Assembly (NCBI GenBank): GCA_002427735.1
Contig: DIYP01000017.1
Span: 248,001-312,000, forward strand
Direction of reading: 5' to 3'
From: Flavobacteriales bacterium UBA6051
Lineage (GTDB): Bacteria; Bacteroidota; Bacteroidia; Flavobacteriales_D; Crocinitomicaceae
DNA length: 64,000 bases
Part shown: positions 34,420 through 43,184 of the stretch, piece after piece
Layout: each line of letters starts with the position of its first letter
Numbering within the stretch: position 1 is the stretch's first letter
The notes under the pieces: model-generated
Seen by the model: the letters and a program-made list of their open reading frames with translations, nothing else
What the model was told of the DNA's origin: nothing
Database searches by the model: none
Program-made: the position numbers and the translations under genes

Positions 34420-36554
34420 TCTTCTGTAATCAGCTCTAAATCAATCTGACGCTTTCGTGGAGAAACCTCGTAAATGCGCACTCTTACTGGATCACCAAAG
34501 TTGTATTCTCGATTTGTTTTTGAACCAATCACAGCAAATTTATCCGCATCAAAATAGAATCGATCACCGGGAATTTCATTTATAGGAATCATCCCTTCGC
34601 ACTGGTTTTCATTCATCTTGACAAAAATTCCAAATTCAGCTACACCAGATATAGTTCCATCAAACTCTTGTCCGATTTTGTCAACTACAAATAAGGTTTG
34701 AAAGAACTTCGTGCTTTCTCGCTCTGCTTCAATAGCTTTGCGTTCCATTCTCGAAATACGCTTACAGATATCATCTAACTCGCTACCATAACGGTGTTTT
34801 TTATCCGTAAGTTCTTCTTGCATCACTCGGTGCACAACTAAGTCAGCATAACGTCGAATAGGGGAGGTAAAATGCGTGTAATGTTCAAATGATAAACCAT
34901 AATGACCAATATTAGTGGTATCATAACTAGCTTTGGCCATCGATCTAATAGCCATGGTCTGAATCAGTGAAAACTCATTTTCATAGCGAATGTCATTCAA
35001 TAAAGCATTGATATTTTTTGAAATCGTACTTGGGTTCAATAGGTCGATTTCGTAACCAAATTTTTGAACGAATAGATTAAATGTAGCGATGCGTTCGGGA
35101 TCAGGTTTATCATGACACCGGTACACAAAAGGTGTTTTAGCTTCTTTTTTATCTGGTTGAGCAATAAAGGTTGCTACCATTCGATTTGCAAGAAGCATGA
35201 ACTCTTCGATTAACTTGTGCGCGTCTTTTGAGGTTTTAATGAGCAGTTCGGAAGGGTTTCCATCTTCGTCTAATCGGAAGCGAACTTCTTGTGATTCAAT
35301 GTTCATTGCGCCGCTTTTTAAGCGTCTTTTCCGCAAAATTTTAGCGATTTTATCTAGAATCAATATTTCATCTGCATATTTTCCATTATTTCCTTCGATA
35401 ATTTCTTGTGCCTGTTCATAGGTAAATCGATGATCCGAGTGTATCACTGTTTTTCCAAACCACTGTTTGTAGATTTTACCAGATTCGTCCATTTCGAATA
35501 CGGCAGAAAAACTGAACTTATCTTCGTTTGGGCGTAATGAACACACCAGGTTTGATAGTTGCTCAGGAAGCATGGGGATAACACGATCAACAAGGTATAC
35601 AGAATTAGAGCGTTTCAACGCTTCTTTATCCATTGCACTTCCCGGACGCACGTAGTGGCTAACATCGGCAATATGAACCCCAACTTCCATATGTCCGTTT
35701 TCCAAACGCTGAAGGGAAAGGGCGTCGTCAAAATCCTTTGCATCTTCAGGATCAATAGTGAAAGTAGTTACTGACCGAAAATCTCTTCGACGCTCAACCT
35801 CTTTTGGATCTAATTCTAAGGTAATGGTTTCAGCTTCAGATAAAACCTCTTGCGGAAAAGTGTAATTCAGTCCTTGATTAACAAGAATGCTGATCATTTC
35901 AGTATCATTATCACTTTTACTACCTAATACTTCAATAACTTCTCCAAAAGGGTTGTCTTTAGATTTTGGCCATACTGTAATGCGCGCTAACGCTTTTTCT
36001 CCGTGTTTTGCTCCTTTCAACTTTTCTTTTGGAATGTATATGTCGGCACCAACACGTGTGTTGTCTGGTATAAGAAATGCAAAATTATCGTTCATTTCAA
36101 TGGTACCAACGAACTGTGTTCTTTCACGCTCAACTACCTGTAGAATAGTACCCTCAATGCGTGATTTCCCACGCTTGATAATCTGAACTTTAACACGGTC
36201 ACCACTTAATGATTGTTGTATATTCTGAGGAGCGATATAAACATCGTTCATATCATTATTGTCGAGCACGACATAACCGGCTCCTCGAGCTGTTATTTCC
36301 AAAACACCTTCATAAAAATGCTCTGAATGGTTAAGTTGATAAACGCTATGTCCCTGCTTTTTTAGGTATCCAGACCTGGAGAGGTCTTCCAATACATTAT
36401 ATACGAGTTTACGTAAAGCTCCTTCTCGCACATCAATTAAAGCACATACTTGTTTGTGGTTAAGAGCAGCGTCTGGATTTTCACTAAAAACCTTTCGAAT
36501 GATGTGTGACAAGCTTTTTTTGAGCTTGTTTTTCGGTTTTTTTCGTCTTGACAT
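34416..36554 (-). CDS. rnr: Ribonuclease R
   Basis: 712-residue 3'-5' exoribonuclease of the RNase II/R family, degrading structured RNA. Order: N-terminal winged helix, cold-shock domains (about 70-230), RNB catalytic domain with DPEDAKDFDDALSL (near residue 270) carrying the metal-binding Asps, and a C-terminal S1 domain (FDGTISGVAEFGIFVKMNE). The frame runs open to 36635, but the ATG at 36554 (MSRRKKPKNK) fits the family; the upstream extension would overlap the ferritin promoter region. Minus strand, convergent with the LytTR gene. Confidence 0.93.
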   Translation of the reverse strand: MSRRKKPKNKLKKSLSHIIRKVFSENPDAALNHKQVCALIDVREGALRKLVYNVLEDLSRSGYLKKQGHSVYQLNHSEHFYEGVLEITARGAGYVVLDNNDMNDVYIAPQNIQQSLSGDRVKVQIIKRGKSRIEGTILQVVERERTQFVGTIEMNDNFAFLIPDNTRVGADIYIPKEKLKGAKHGEKALARITVWPKSKDNPFGEVIEVLGSKSDNDTEMISILVNQGLNYTFPQEVLSEAETITLELDPKEVERRRDFRSVTTFTIDPEDAKDFDDALSLQRLENGHMEVGVHIADVSHYVRPGSAMDKEALKRSNSVYLVDRVIPMLPEQLSNLVCSLRPNEDKFSFSAVFEMDESGKIYKQWFGKTVIHSDHRFTYEQAQEIIEGNNGKYADEILILDKIAKILRKRRLKSGAMNIESQEVRFRLDEDGNPSELLIKTSKDAHKLIEEFMLLANRMVATFIAQPDKKEAKTPFVYRCHDKPDPERIATFNLFVQKFGYEIDLLNPSTISKNINALLNDIRYENEFSLIQTMAIRSMAKASYDTTNIGHYGLSFEHYTHFTSPIRRYADLVVHRVMQEELTDKKHRYGSELDDICKRISRMERKAIEAERESTKFFQTLFVVDKIGQEFDGTISGVAEFGIFVKMNENQCEGMIPINEIPGDRFYFDADKFAVIGSKTNREYNFGDPVRVRIYEVSPRKRQIDLELITED

Positions 36555-36612
36555 ATACGCGAAGTTACGCTTATATTTTGGAATAAAAACCGGCCATTTA
36601 TGCTGATAATTA

Positions 36613-36620
36613 TAACTTTG
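36613..36620 (+). promoter_or_regulatory. Putative -7 promoter element for ferritin
   Basis: TAACTTTG matches TAnnTTTG exactly and ends 15 bases before the ferritin ATG, implying a short leader. Confidence 0.5.
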
Positions 36621-36635
36621 TAAAAAACGATTCAC

Positions 36636-37160
36636 ATGAACGAAAGAGTAGAAAAAGCACTAAACGAACAGATCGAAAAAGAAGCTTCGTCTTCACAGTT
36701 TTATCTTGCGATGGCGTCTTGGGCAGAACAACAAGGACTCAATGGTACAGCGACATTTATGTACGCCCACTCTGACGAAGAGCGCTTTCACATGTTGAAA
36801 CTCGTTAAGTTCATTAATGAACGTGGTGGTACAGCTGTTGTTCCTGGATTATCAAAACCTCCGAGTGAATTTAAATCATTGGAAAATGTATTCCAATTGT
36901 TATTGGATCACGAAATAGATGTGACGAACAGCATTAACAATTTGGTTGATATTTGTTTACAAGAGAAAGATTACACGACGCATAATTTCATTCAGTGGTA
37001 TGTGTCAGAGCAATTGGAGGAAGAAGCTCTTGCACGAACAATATTGGATAAAGTAAGCTTAATTGATAATGATAAAGCTGGACTTTACATGTTCGATAGA
37101 GACCTGGAAAACTCAGCAATTCAAGCAGATAATGCTTCAGCCGTTACTCCAGGAGCTTAA
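36636..37160 (+). CDS. ftnA: Non-haem ferritin
   Basis: 174-residue 24-mer-type iron-storage protein. Ferroxidase-centre residues visible: Glu in KEASSSQFYLAM with Tyr, SDEERFHMLK (Glu and His), and the late QLEEEALAR segment. No haem-binding Met pattern was identified. Short leader and own -7 element suggest independent regulation. The C-terminal tail beyond residue 160 is Asn/Ala-rich. Confidence 0.92.
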   Translation: MNERVEKALNEQIEKEASSSQFYLAMASWAEQQGLNGTATFMYAHSDEERFHMLKLVKFINERGGTAVVPGLSKPPSEFKSLENVFQLLLDHEIDVTNSINNLVDICLQEKDYTTHNFIQWYVSEQLEEEALARTILDKVSLIDNDKAGLYMFDRDLENSAIQADNASAVTPGA

Positions 37161-37205
37161 ATCGTCCTCTTTTTTTGGTATTTTCATAGTTCATTGTTCG
37201 AATGA

Positions 37206-40200
37206 ATGATAAAAGGAATTGTTAATACCACCTTATTTCTTCTTCTAACCTTCGTTGCATTTGCACAAACGGAGTTTCGTTTCAAGAATTTGACGATTAA
37301 TGACGGATTGTCGCAAAGTTCTGTTGCTACGATCGTTCAAGACGATTTGAACGCCCTCTGGTTGGGAACACAAGATGGTCTCAATCGTTATAATGGGAAG
37401 TCATTCGAAATATTTACATCTGATAATACGGAAGGCTTAGAGAGTGAACACATTACTTCAAGTTTGAAAGACCGAAATGGAAACCTCTGGTTCGGTACAA
37501 GTAATGGTCTATCGCTTTACAACCTTGGTACAGAAACATTTGAAACGTTTAAACCCAATAAAACAGGTTCACTATATATTTTAGACCTATCAGAAGATAA
37601 GCAGGGAAATCTCTGGTTAGCAACCGCTGAATCAGGTGTGTATAGATTTTCTATTAAAGAGAAGTCATTTCAGAGTTTTAATCAATTATTTGGTTCACCA
37701 AGAACAAATTCAATAGAGGTTTTTGAGGATAATAAATTGGTTGTTTCTACCGAAGAAGGGTTAGTTTATGTGGCTGATGTAGCTAGTTCTGAATCTAAGT
37801 ATGTGCACTTTCCAAATAAATATGGAGTAGGGCTTTCAGTCAATAAGATTATTAAAGAAGGAAGCAAACACGTAATCGTTGCAACCAACCGTGGAGCCTA
37901 TGACTTGAATATTAAAACGTTAGTTACTGAACCTGTTTTTGAAACGTTGAATAGTCAGGTCGGACTGCAAAGTATTTCTGATGCCTATTTTGAACCCTCT
38001 GTAGGATGGTTTGTTTGCACAAGTAATAATGGCATATTTCTTATTGATGAAGATAATCATGTACACCATAGTGTGGAAGATATTTTTCAGAAAACAGCGT
38101 TACTATTTAATGAGATAAATACAATTTATGAAGATGCTTCCGGTACGTTTTGGATAGGTTCAAAGAGAGGTTTATCAAGTTTTAACCCGCATATAAAAGG
38201 GTTTCTAGGTGTTGGACCAAGTGGAAACAGCGACCGAGGATTACCAACGGCCAGTGTTTGGAGTTTTGATGAAGATGATCAGGGAAAATATATCTATATA
38301 GGAACAGACAAAGCAGTTTCTCGCTATGATAAATCCTCAGGAGTTTTCCGACAATTCTTAAGGAATCGAAAATCTACGGCTTATGGAACGGGTGAAATGA
38401 CTGTTCTCGCGGTTGAGGAAATCAACCCCTCTCGATTACTTGTTGGTTGTGCAGATGGTTTTTTCGTTTTGAAGATCAACAAGGATGGATACTCTTTTGA
38501 TAGGGTTAAAACGAATGATCAGGAAAGTGGACGACATGACCGTGTTTATTCGATAGTGCACTGGAAGGACAAAAAATATTGGTTAGCCACCAAGGGAGGA
38601 GCAATTTTATACGACGAAGACAAAGGAGTACTTGAAACATTTGAGCACGATGCTTTGAATACAGATAAAACAATTGCTCCGGGTATTTGTCGTCGGGTTT
38701 TCAAAGACATGAACAGTCGTGTTTGGTTTACTACCAGTACAGGAGGGTTAAGTATACTCTCCGAGAAAGATGGAAAACCAATCATTCGGCCTTATGAGCA
38801 TAACTATATAATTAAGGGAGCTTCAACGAATTATATTACATCTATTTATCAGGAAAAAAAAGGAGAATATTGGTTAGGAACATCTGGTTCAGGATTAATG
38901 TACTGGAACGAAAGAACCAAGTCTGTAGCAGTTTTTGATAAAACGAAAGGACTTCCGAACAATGTGGTTTATGGAGTTGTTTCCGGTAAAAAGGGCACGC
39001 TTTGGATGAGCACGAATAAAGGGCTTTGTAAATTCAACATGCGCACGAAAGCAGTAAAAAACTTTACGGAAATAGACGGTTTGATGAGCAATGAGTTTAA
39101 CCTTGGAGCATTCATGCAATCACAAACCGGAGAGTTATTTTTTGGAGGCATTTATGGTTACAACTTCTTTAATCCAAAAGAGCTAATCGAAAGTAAAAAA
39201 GACATCAGTGTTGTGTTCTCTCGGTTTAAGCTAGAGAATGAATGGTTGACTCCAGCCACGGAAGATTCACCACTAACGAAGCCTATATTTGCTACAAGCC
39301 TGATCAACTTGAGTTACAGACAGCGAACCTTTACGATTCGCTTTCAATCTTCAGATTTAAGTAATCCAGATAGAATTAATTACAAGTACATTCTAGAAGG
39401 TTCCGATGAAGGCGAAATTTTCATAGGTGAAATGAATGAAATTCATTTTAGTTCACTTTCTCACGGAACATACACGCTGAAAGTTTTTGCTCGTTATGGT
39501 GATGGCGATTGGGGATATCCTGCATCCATGACCATTGCAATTGCTACACCTTTTTGGTTGGCCTGGTGGTTCTGGCTTATCGTCGCTGCTGCGCTTGTTC
39601 TTGTTGTACGAATCACCATTCGTGTTAGGGTAGAGGCCGCCCGAAGAGATCAGGTACGTCTTGAAATGAAAATACGGGACAGAACGCGCGAAATAAAAAA
39701 GCAAAATAAAAAGATTGAATCCCAAAAGAAGAAAATTGAAGAAGAGCGCAACAAGGTTGTTGAGCAACAAAAACTGCTTCAAATAGAAAAAGACAAAACG
39801 GAAAAACTTCTTAAAAATGTCATTCCTGCATCAACTGCAGAGGAATTGAAGAAAAAGGGGAAGGCCCGTGCTCGAGGCTATAAAACCGTTTCCGTTTTAT
39901 TTACAGATTTTGTTGGTTTCACGCACATTTCAGATCGAATGTCAGCGACGGAACTGGTAAAAAAACTCGATGTTTACTTTACCAAGTTTGATGAGATCAT
40001 TGTAAAAAATAACCTGGAAAAAATAAAGACAATTGGTGATGCATACATGTGTGCCGGTGGAGTTCCCGTGCGCAATAATACAAACCCGATTGATGCTTGT
40101 CTGGCAGCTCTTCAAATACAAGCCTATATGGCCAAACGTAAGAATGACGCTATAGCCAATGGAGACGAGTATTGGCAGTTGCGCTTAGGAATCAATACTG

Positions 40201-41108
40201 GAGAAGTCACTGCTGGAGTCATCGGAAGTGAGCGTTTAGCATATGATATTTGGGGAGCAACCGTAAATCAGGCACAACGAATGGAAATGTTGGGGGAACC
40301 GGAGAAGGTGACAATAACGGGTGCAACATACAATCATATAGAACCTTATTTCGAATGTTCATTCCTTGGTAAGGCGCAGACGAAAAGCCGTGGACTGATA
40401 GATATGTATGTTATAAACCGTATTAAACCTGAACTATCGCTTCGAGGAGAAGGAATTCACCCAAATAAACGGTTCCACCAAATTGTTAACCTGCATCATT
40501 TTAGCTCTATTAATTATTACAAGGCTGAGCGGCACATCATGAAAGTTCTGGAGCAACGATTATCAAAGAAACTTTATTATCACAGTATTGCCCATACAAA
40601 AGATGTTGTAAGTGCGGTTGAACGTTTGGCATTATTGGAAAATGTGACGGATGAGGGGTTGTTTTTACTGAAATCAGCAGCCACTTATCATGATGCAGGT
40701 TTTGTGGAGGCTTATGATAAAAACGAACCTATAGGCGCTCGACTAGCAGACGAAATATTGCCTAAATATGGTTATACAGATCAACACATAGAAAAGATCA
40801 AAGAATTAATATTTGTTACGCAAATCCCTCATCAGCCGAAAAACAAACTGGAAGAAATTATTTGTGATGCTGACCTGGACTATTTGGGTCGAGATGATTT
40901 TCATGAAATAGCGGATAAGTTGCGCAGAGAACTTAAGGAGCATGGCAAAATTGATAGTGACCGACAGTGGGATGAGATACAGGTTTCATTTTTGTCGCAA
41001 CATAAATACTTCACGAAAACGGCCATTAAAACGCGTAGAGAAATGAAGGAGAAGAACCTTGAGGAGGTAAAAGAACGGTTGAAAAGAAATGAGTACAATG
41101 ATCAATAG
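37206..41108 (+). CDS. Hybrid receptor: beta-propeller, Y_Y_Y, adenylate cyclase and HD domain
   Basis: 1300-residue membrane receptor. A signal peptide (FVAFA, then Gln) and repeated Reg_prop blades (about 25-640; e.g. LWLGTQDGLNRYNG, LWFGTSNGLSLY) form a periplasmic double propeller, followed by a Y_Y_Y domain (about 700-780), one transmembrane helix (about 782-803), a coiled coil (810-870), a class III nucleotide cyclase (about 890-1065) and an HD domain (about 1120-1230). The cyclase has FTDFVGF and IGDAYM (metal Asps) and substrate residues Lys in KIKTIG and Asp in YDIWG, the ATP-specific pair. The HD domain shows HSIAHT, YHDAGF and DADLDYLG. Nothing is known to me of this exact fusion. 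It could make cAMP and hydrolyse a nucleotide in one chain. Confidence 0.85.
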   Translation: MIKGIVNTTLFLLLTFVAFAQTEFRFKNLTINDGLSQSSVATIVQDDLNALWLGTQDGLNRYNGKSFEIFTSDNTEGLESEHITSSLKDRNGNLWFGTSNGLSLYNLGTETFETFKPNKTGSLYILDLSEDKQGNLWLATAESGVYRFSIKEKSFQSFNQLFGSPRTNSIEVFEDNKLVVSTEEGLVYVADVASSESKYVHFPNKYGVGLSVNKIIKEGSKHVIVATNRGAYDLNIKTLVTEPVFETLNSQVGLQSISDAYFEPSVGWFVCTSNNGIFLIDEDNHVHHSVEDIFQKTALLFNEINTIYEDASGTFWIGSKRGLSSFNPHIKGFLGVGPSGNSDRGLPTASVWSFDEDDQGKYIYIGTDKAVSRYDKSSGVFRQFLRNRKSTAYGTGEMTVLAVEEINPSRLLVGCADGFFVLKINKDGYSFDRVKTNDQESGRHDRVYSIVHWKDKKYWLATKGGAILYDEDKGVLETFEHDALNTDKTIAPGICRRVFKDMNSRVWFTTSTGGLSILSEKDGKPIIRPYEHNYIIKGASTNYITSIYQEKKGEYWLGTSGSGLMYWNERTKSVAVFDKTKGLPNNVVYGVVSGKKGTLWMSTNKGLCKFNMRTKAVKNFTEIDGLMSNEFNLGAFMQSQTGELFFGGIYGYNFFNPKELIESKKDISVVFSRFKLENEWLTPATEDSPLTKPIFATSLINLSYRQRTFTIRFQSSDLSNPDRINYKYILEGSDEGEIFIGEMNEIHFSSLSHGTYTLKVFARYGDGDWGYPASMTIAIATPFWLAWWFWLIVAAALVLVVRITIRVRVEAARRDQVRLEMKIRDRTREIKKQNKKIESQKKKIEEERNKVVEQQKLLQIEKDKTEKLLKNVIPASTAEELKKKGKARARGYKTVSVLFTDFVGFTHISDRMSATELVKKLDVYFTKFDEIIVKNNLEKIKTIGDAYMCAGGVPVRNNTNPIDACLAALQIQAYMAKRKNDAIANGDEYWQLRLGINTGEVTAGVIGSERLAYDIWGATVNQAQRMEMLGEPEKVTITGATYNHIEPYFECSFLGKAQTKSRGLIDMYVINRIKPELSLRGEGIHPNKRFHQIVNLHHFSSINYYKAERHIMKVLEQRLSKKLYYHSIAHTKDVVSAVERLALLENVTDEGLFLLKSAATYHDAGFVEAYDKNEPIGARLADEILPKYGYTDQHIEKIKELIFVTQIPHQPKNKLEEIICDADLDYLGRDDFHEIADKLRRELKEHGKIDSDRQWDEIQVSFLSQHKYFTKTAIKTRREMKEKNLEEVKERLKRNEYNDQ

Positions 41109-41110
41109 AT

Positions 41111-41142
41111 AAAAAAGCGGAACCATTAGATTCCGCTTTTTT
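41111..41142. terminator. Bidirectional terminator between cyclase and usp genes
   Basis: Perfect 12-bp stem AAAAAAGCGGAA / TTCCGCTTTTTT with eight-base loop. It has a T tract on both strands, serving the convergent genes ending at 41108 and 41160. Confidence 0.9.
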
Positions 41143-41159
41143 AATACAGTCAGTAACGA

Positions 41160-41981
41160 TCAACCGTTAAAATCAACAGCTAAAGTATTCACCCCCTCAA
41201 TTGGGTTCATAATTAGCGCAGGAATTTGCGCATCATTCGTTATAATATACTCCTCATGATTCGCGGTTAAAACCCCTAAAACACGGTTCTTGTTTAAGTT
41301 CATAATGGCAATAAGATCTGCATCAATATTTACGGCGTGCTTCACGACCTCTTTATCAAAGCCACTGCTAGGAACAATTGAAGCAGTTACAGAAATATTT
41401 CTTTCAGAGAAGTATTTCTGAGCAAATTGAATATTTGCTTTCACCTGATGACGTAAAAACTCATCCGTTTCTTCAGGTGTAATAACATGTACATTTGAAT
41501 TAAAGTATTTCGCAATGTTTGCCACAATTGCCAATTTCTGTTTGGTTTCTTTATTTAAGTCCAAAGGCACAACAATATCATCGTATCCCGTTTCTTTTGG
41601 TGTTTTTTCCTGAACAATAACAAAAGGAACAGATGAATGAGTGATCACCTTTAATGCATTCATGCCTGTTAAGTGCTGCCAACCATGAGTTCCATGAGTT
41701 CCCATGAAAATAAGTTCAGCATGATGCTCCGCGGCAAAGTCGCCAATATCTTCAAAAATATTTCCGACACGAACCGAAGGAATAATCTTTACAGATGAAT
41801 CGAATTTACTAACCACTTCATTCAGTTTTTCTTCCGCCGTGTTGATATCCTTATTTCGGGCAACAACATGTAAAAGATAAATTTCAGCATCCAGAGGTTT
41901 AGCAGTTGCAACGGCATGCTCTAACGCAATGTTTGCCACTGGAGTGAAATCATGTGGGACAATAAAATTCTTTGTTTTCAT
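41160..41981 (-). CDS. Universal stress protein, tandem UspA domains
   Basis: 273 residues with two UspA-type alpha/beta domains (about 1-135 and 145-270). The first has the VPHDFTPVANIALEHAV start and an ATP-type GTHGTHGW loop; the second is more diverged, without a clear G-2x-G-9x-G(S/T). Double-domain USPs are common in Bacteroidota. The upstream -7 element at 42011-42018 suggests its own promoter. Confidence 0.88.
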   Translation of the reverse strand: MKTKNFIVPHDFTPVANIALEHAVATAKPLDAEIYLLHVVARNKDINTAEEKLNEVVSKFDSSVKIIPSVRVGNIFEDIGDFAAEHHAELIFMGTHGTHGWQHLTGMNALKVITHSSVPFVIVQEKTPKETGYDDIVVPLDLNKETKQKLAIVANIAKYFNSNVHVITPEETDEFLRHQVKANIQFAQKYFSERNISVTASIVPSSGFDKEVVKHAVNIDADLIAIMNLNKNRVLGVLTANHEEYIITNDAQIPALIMNPIEGVNTLAVDFNG

Positions 41982-42232
41982 ATCCGGCTTTGGTTAAGGT
42001 TGGTACGCGGCAAATATAACAATAAAGGGAACGATCGTGTTCAAGAATAATGAAAAGTTTTTTTCTAAAAACCTCTGTAAACCGGCGGTTCTACGGGTAT
42101 TTATACGTGAAAAAACAAGTATAAAACGTATGTTTAACAACAAATAAAAACACAACGCGGCCAAAGAGCAATAGATACCTTGTTAGTCTTCAGTTGAATG
42201 TTTGTTTTTATAAAAAGAACAGTAGGGAAAAT
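41982..42232. other. Intergenic region downstream of EamA and upstream of usp
   Basis: 251 bases with the usp -7 element near one end and no terminator-like stem for the EamA gene. No credible gene. Confidence 0.4.
42011..42018 (-). promoter_or_regulatory. Putative -7 promoter element for the usp gene
   Basis: On the minus strand TATATTTG matches TAnnTTTG exactly, about 30 bases upstream of the ATG. A TTG at 42042-42044 lies 23 bases further upstream. Confidence 0.4.
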
Positions 42233-43123
42233 TCAGGCAGCGCGTTTACCTTGATAAGATTTCAAAACACCATTGGCTATAACCACCAAAACAATCAATG
42301 CAGCACCGATATAAAACTTAAGATTGAGCAGCTCGTTTTCGTTGAGAATGAATATAGCGAGAAGAATAGTATAAACGGGTTCCATGTTAATGCTTAATGA
42401 AACAGTAAATGCACCCAGTTTTTTCATGATTTGAATTGTAGCGAGAAAAGCAAAGGAAGTACATAGAATCCCCAGAAAAAGAAGCCACCAGAAATCTTGT
42501 TGAGTCATGGAGAATAAATCAGCGTCCATGCGACCTTGGAAAAGAAGCACAATGGTCAGAAATACAAATGCAGAAACCATTTCGTAAAAGGTGATTAGCG
42601 TAGGGGAAGTATCTTTAGCAAGCTTGGCATTGAACACACCAAAGCTGGCAGCTAATAGCGCTGAGGTAAGACCATAAGCTAAAGCTTCGTATTGTTGTGC
42701 ATTGAAATCTCCCGAGACAAAGTATATTCCGCCAACTACAATAAGGCTTAAAATAAATTCTAACCATGAAAACGGCCTTTTCATTACAATTGGTTCTAGC
42801 CATGCAACATGCAGGGTCGTTGTAGCAAGGCATAAGATTCCTAAAGACGCAGTAGAAAGTTGAACAGCTTTGTAAAATGTGACCCAGTGTAACCCAACGA
42901 TCACACCAACAAGACTGATTTGAATAAGTCGTTTCCAGGATGGAAGCCTGAAAGCATTTTTAAGAAATGGAATAATCAGCGCCAACCCAAGAAAAGCAAT
43001 AAGTACACGATACCACACAATAGGAACAGCTTCAAGCTGAATAATGTGCCCGAGAATACCAGTATATCCCCACATAAAAATGATGACGTGAAGCAAGATG
43101 TGGTATTTGAACTTTGAAAACAT
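42233..43123 (-). CDS. EamA/DMT-family transporter
   Basis: 296 residues with ten predicted membrane helices in two EamA repeats (first about 5-135, second about 145-290). Signature segments include FMWGYTGILG near the start and SINMEPVYTILLAIFILNE in the second repeat. Drug/metabolite transporter superfamily; the substrate is unknown. I chose ATG 43123 over TTG 43129. Its 5' side carries the terminator of the preceding minus-strand gene. Confidence 0.85.
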   Translation of the reverse strand: MFSKFKYHILLHVIIFMWGYTGILGHIIQLEAVPIVWYRVLIAFLGLALIIPFLKNAFRLPSWKRLIQISLVGVIVGLHWVTFYKAVQLSTASLGILCLATTTLHVAWLEPIVMKRPFSWLEFILSLIVVGGIYFVSGDFNAQQYEALAYGLTSALLAASFGVFNAKLAKDTSPTLITFYEMVSAFVFLTIVLLFQGRMDADLFSMTQQDFWWLLFLGILCTSFAFLATIQIMKKLGAFTVSLSINMEPVYTILLAIFILNENELLNLKFYIGAALIVLVVIANGVLKSYQGKRAA

Positions 43124-43126
43124 GCA

Positions 43127-43157
43127 CAAAAAAAGCGGCGAATGTAAATTCGCCGCT
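43127..43157 (-). terminator. Terminator of the coiled-coil gene, just upstream of the EamA start
   Basis: AGCGGCGAAT (43134-43143) pairs perfectly with ATTCGCCGCT (43148-43157) around a GTAA loop. On the minus strand a seven-T tract follows. It ends 4 bases before the EamA ATG. Confidence 0.85.
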
Positions 43158-43184
43158 CCAAAGGTATAAATAGTGAAAACTATT

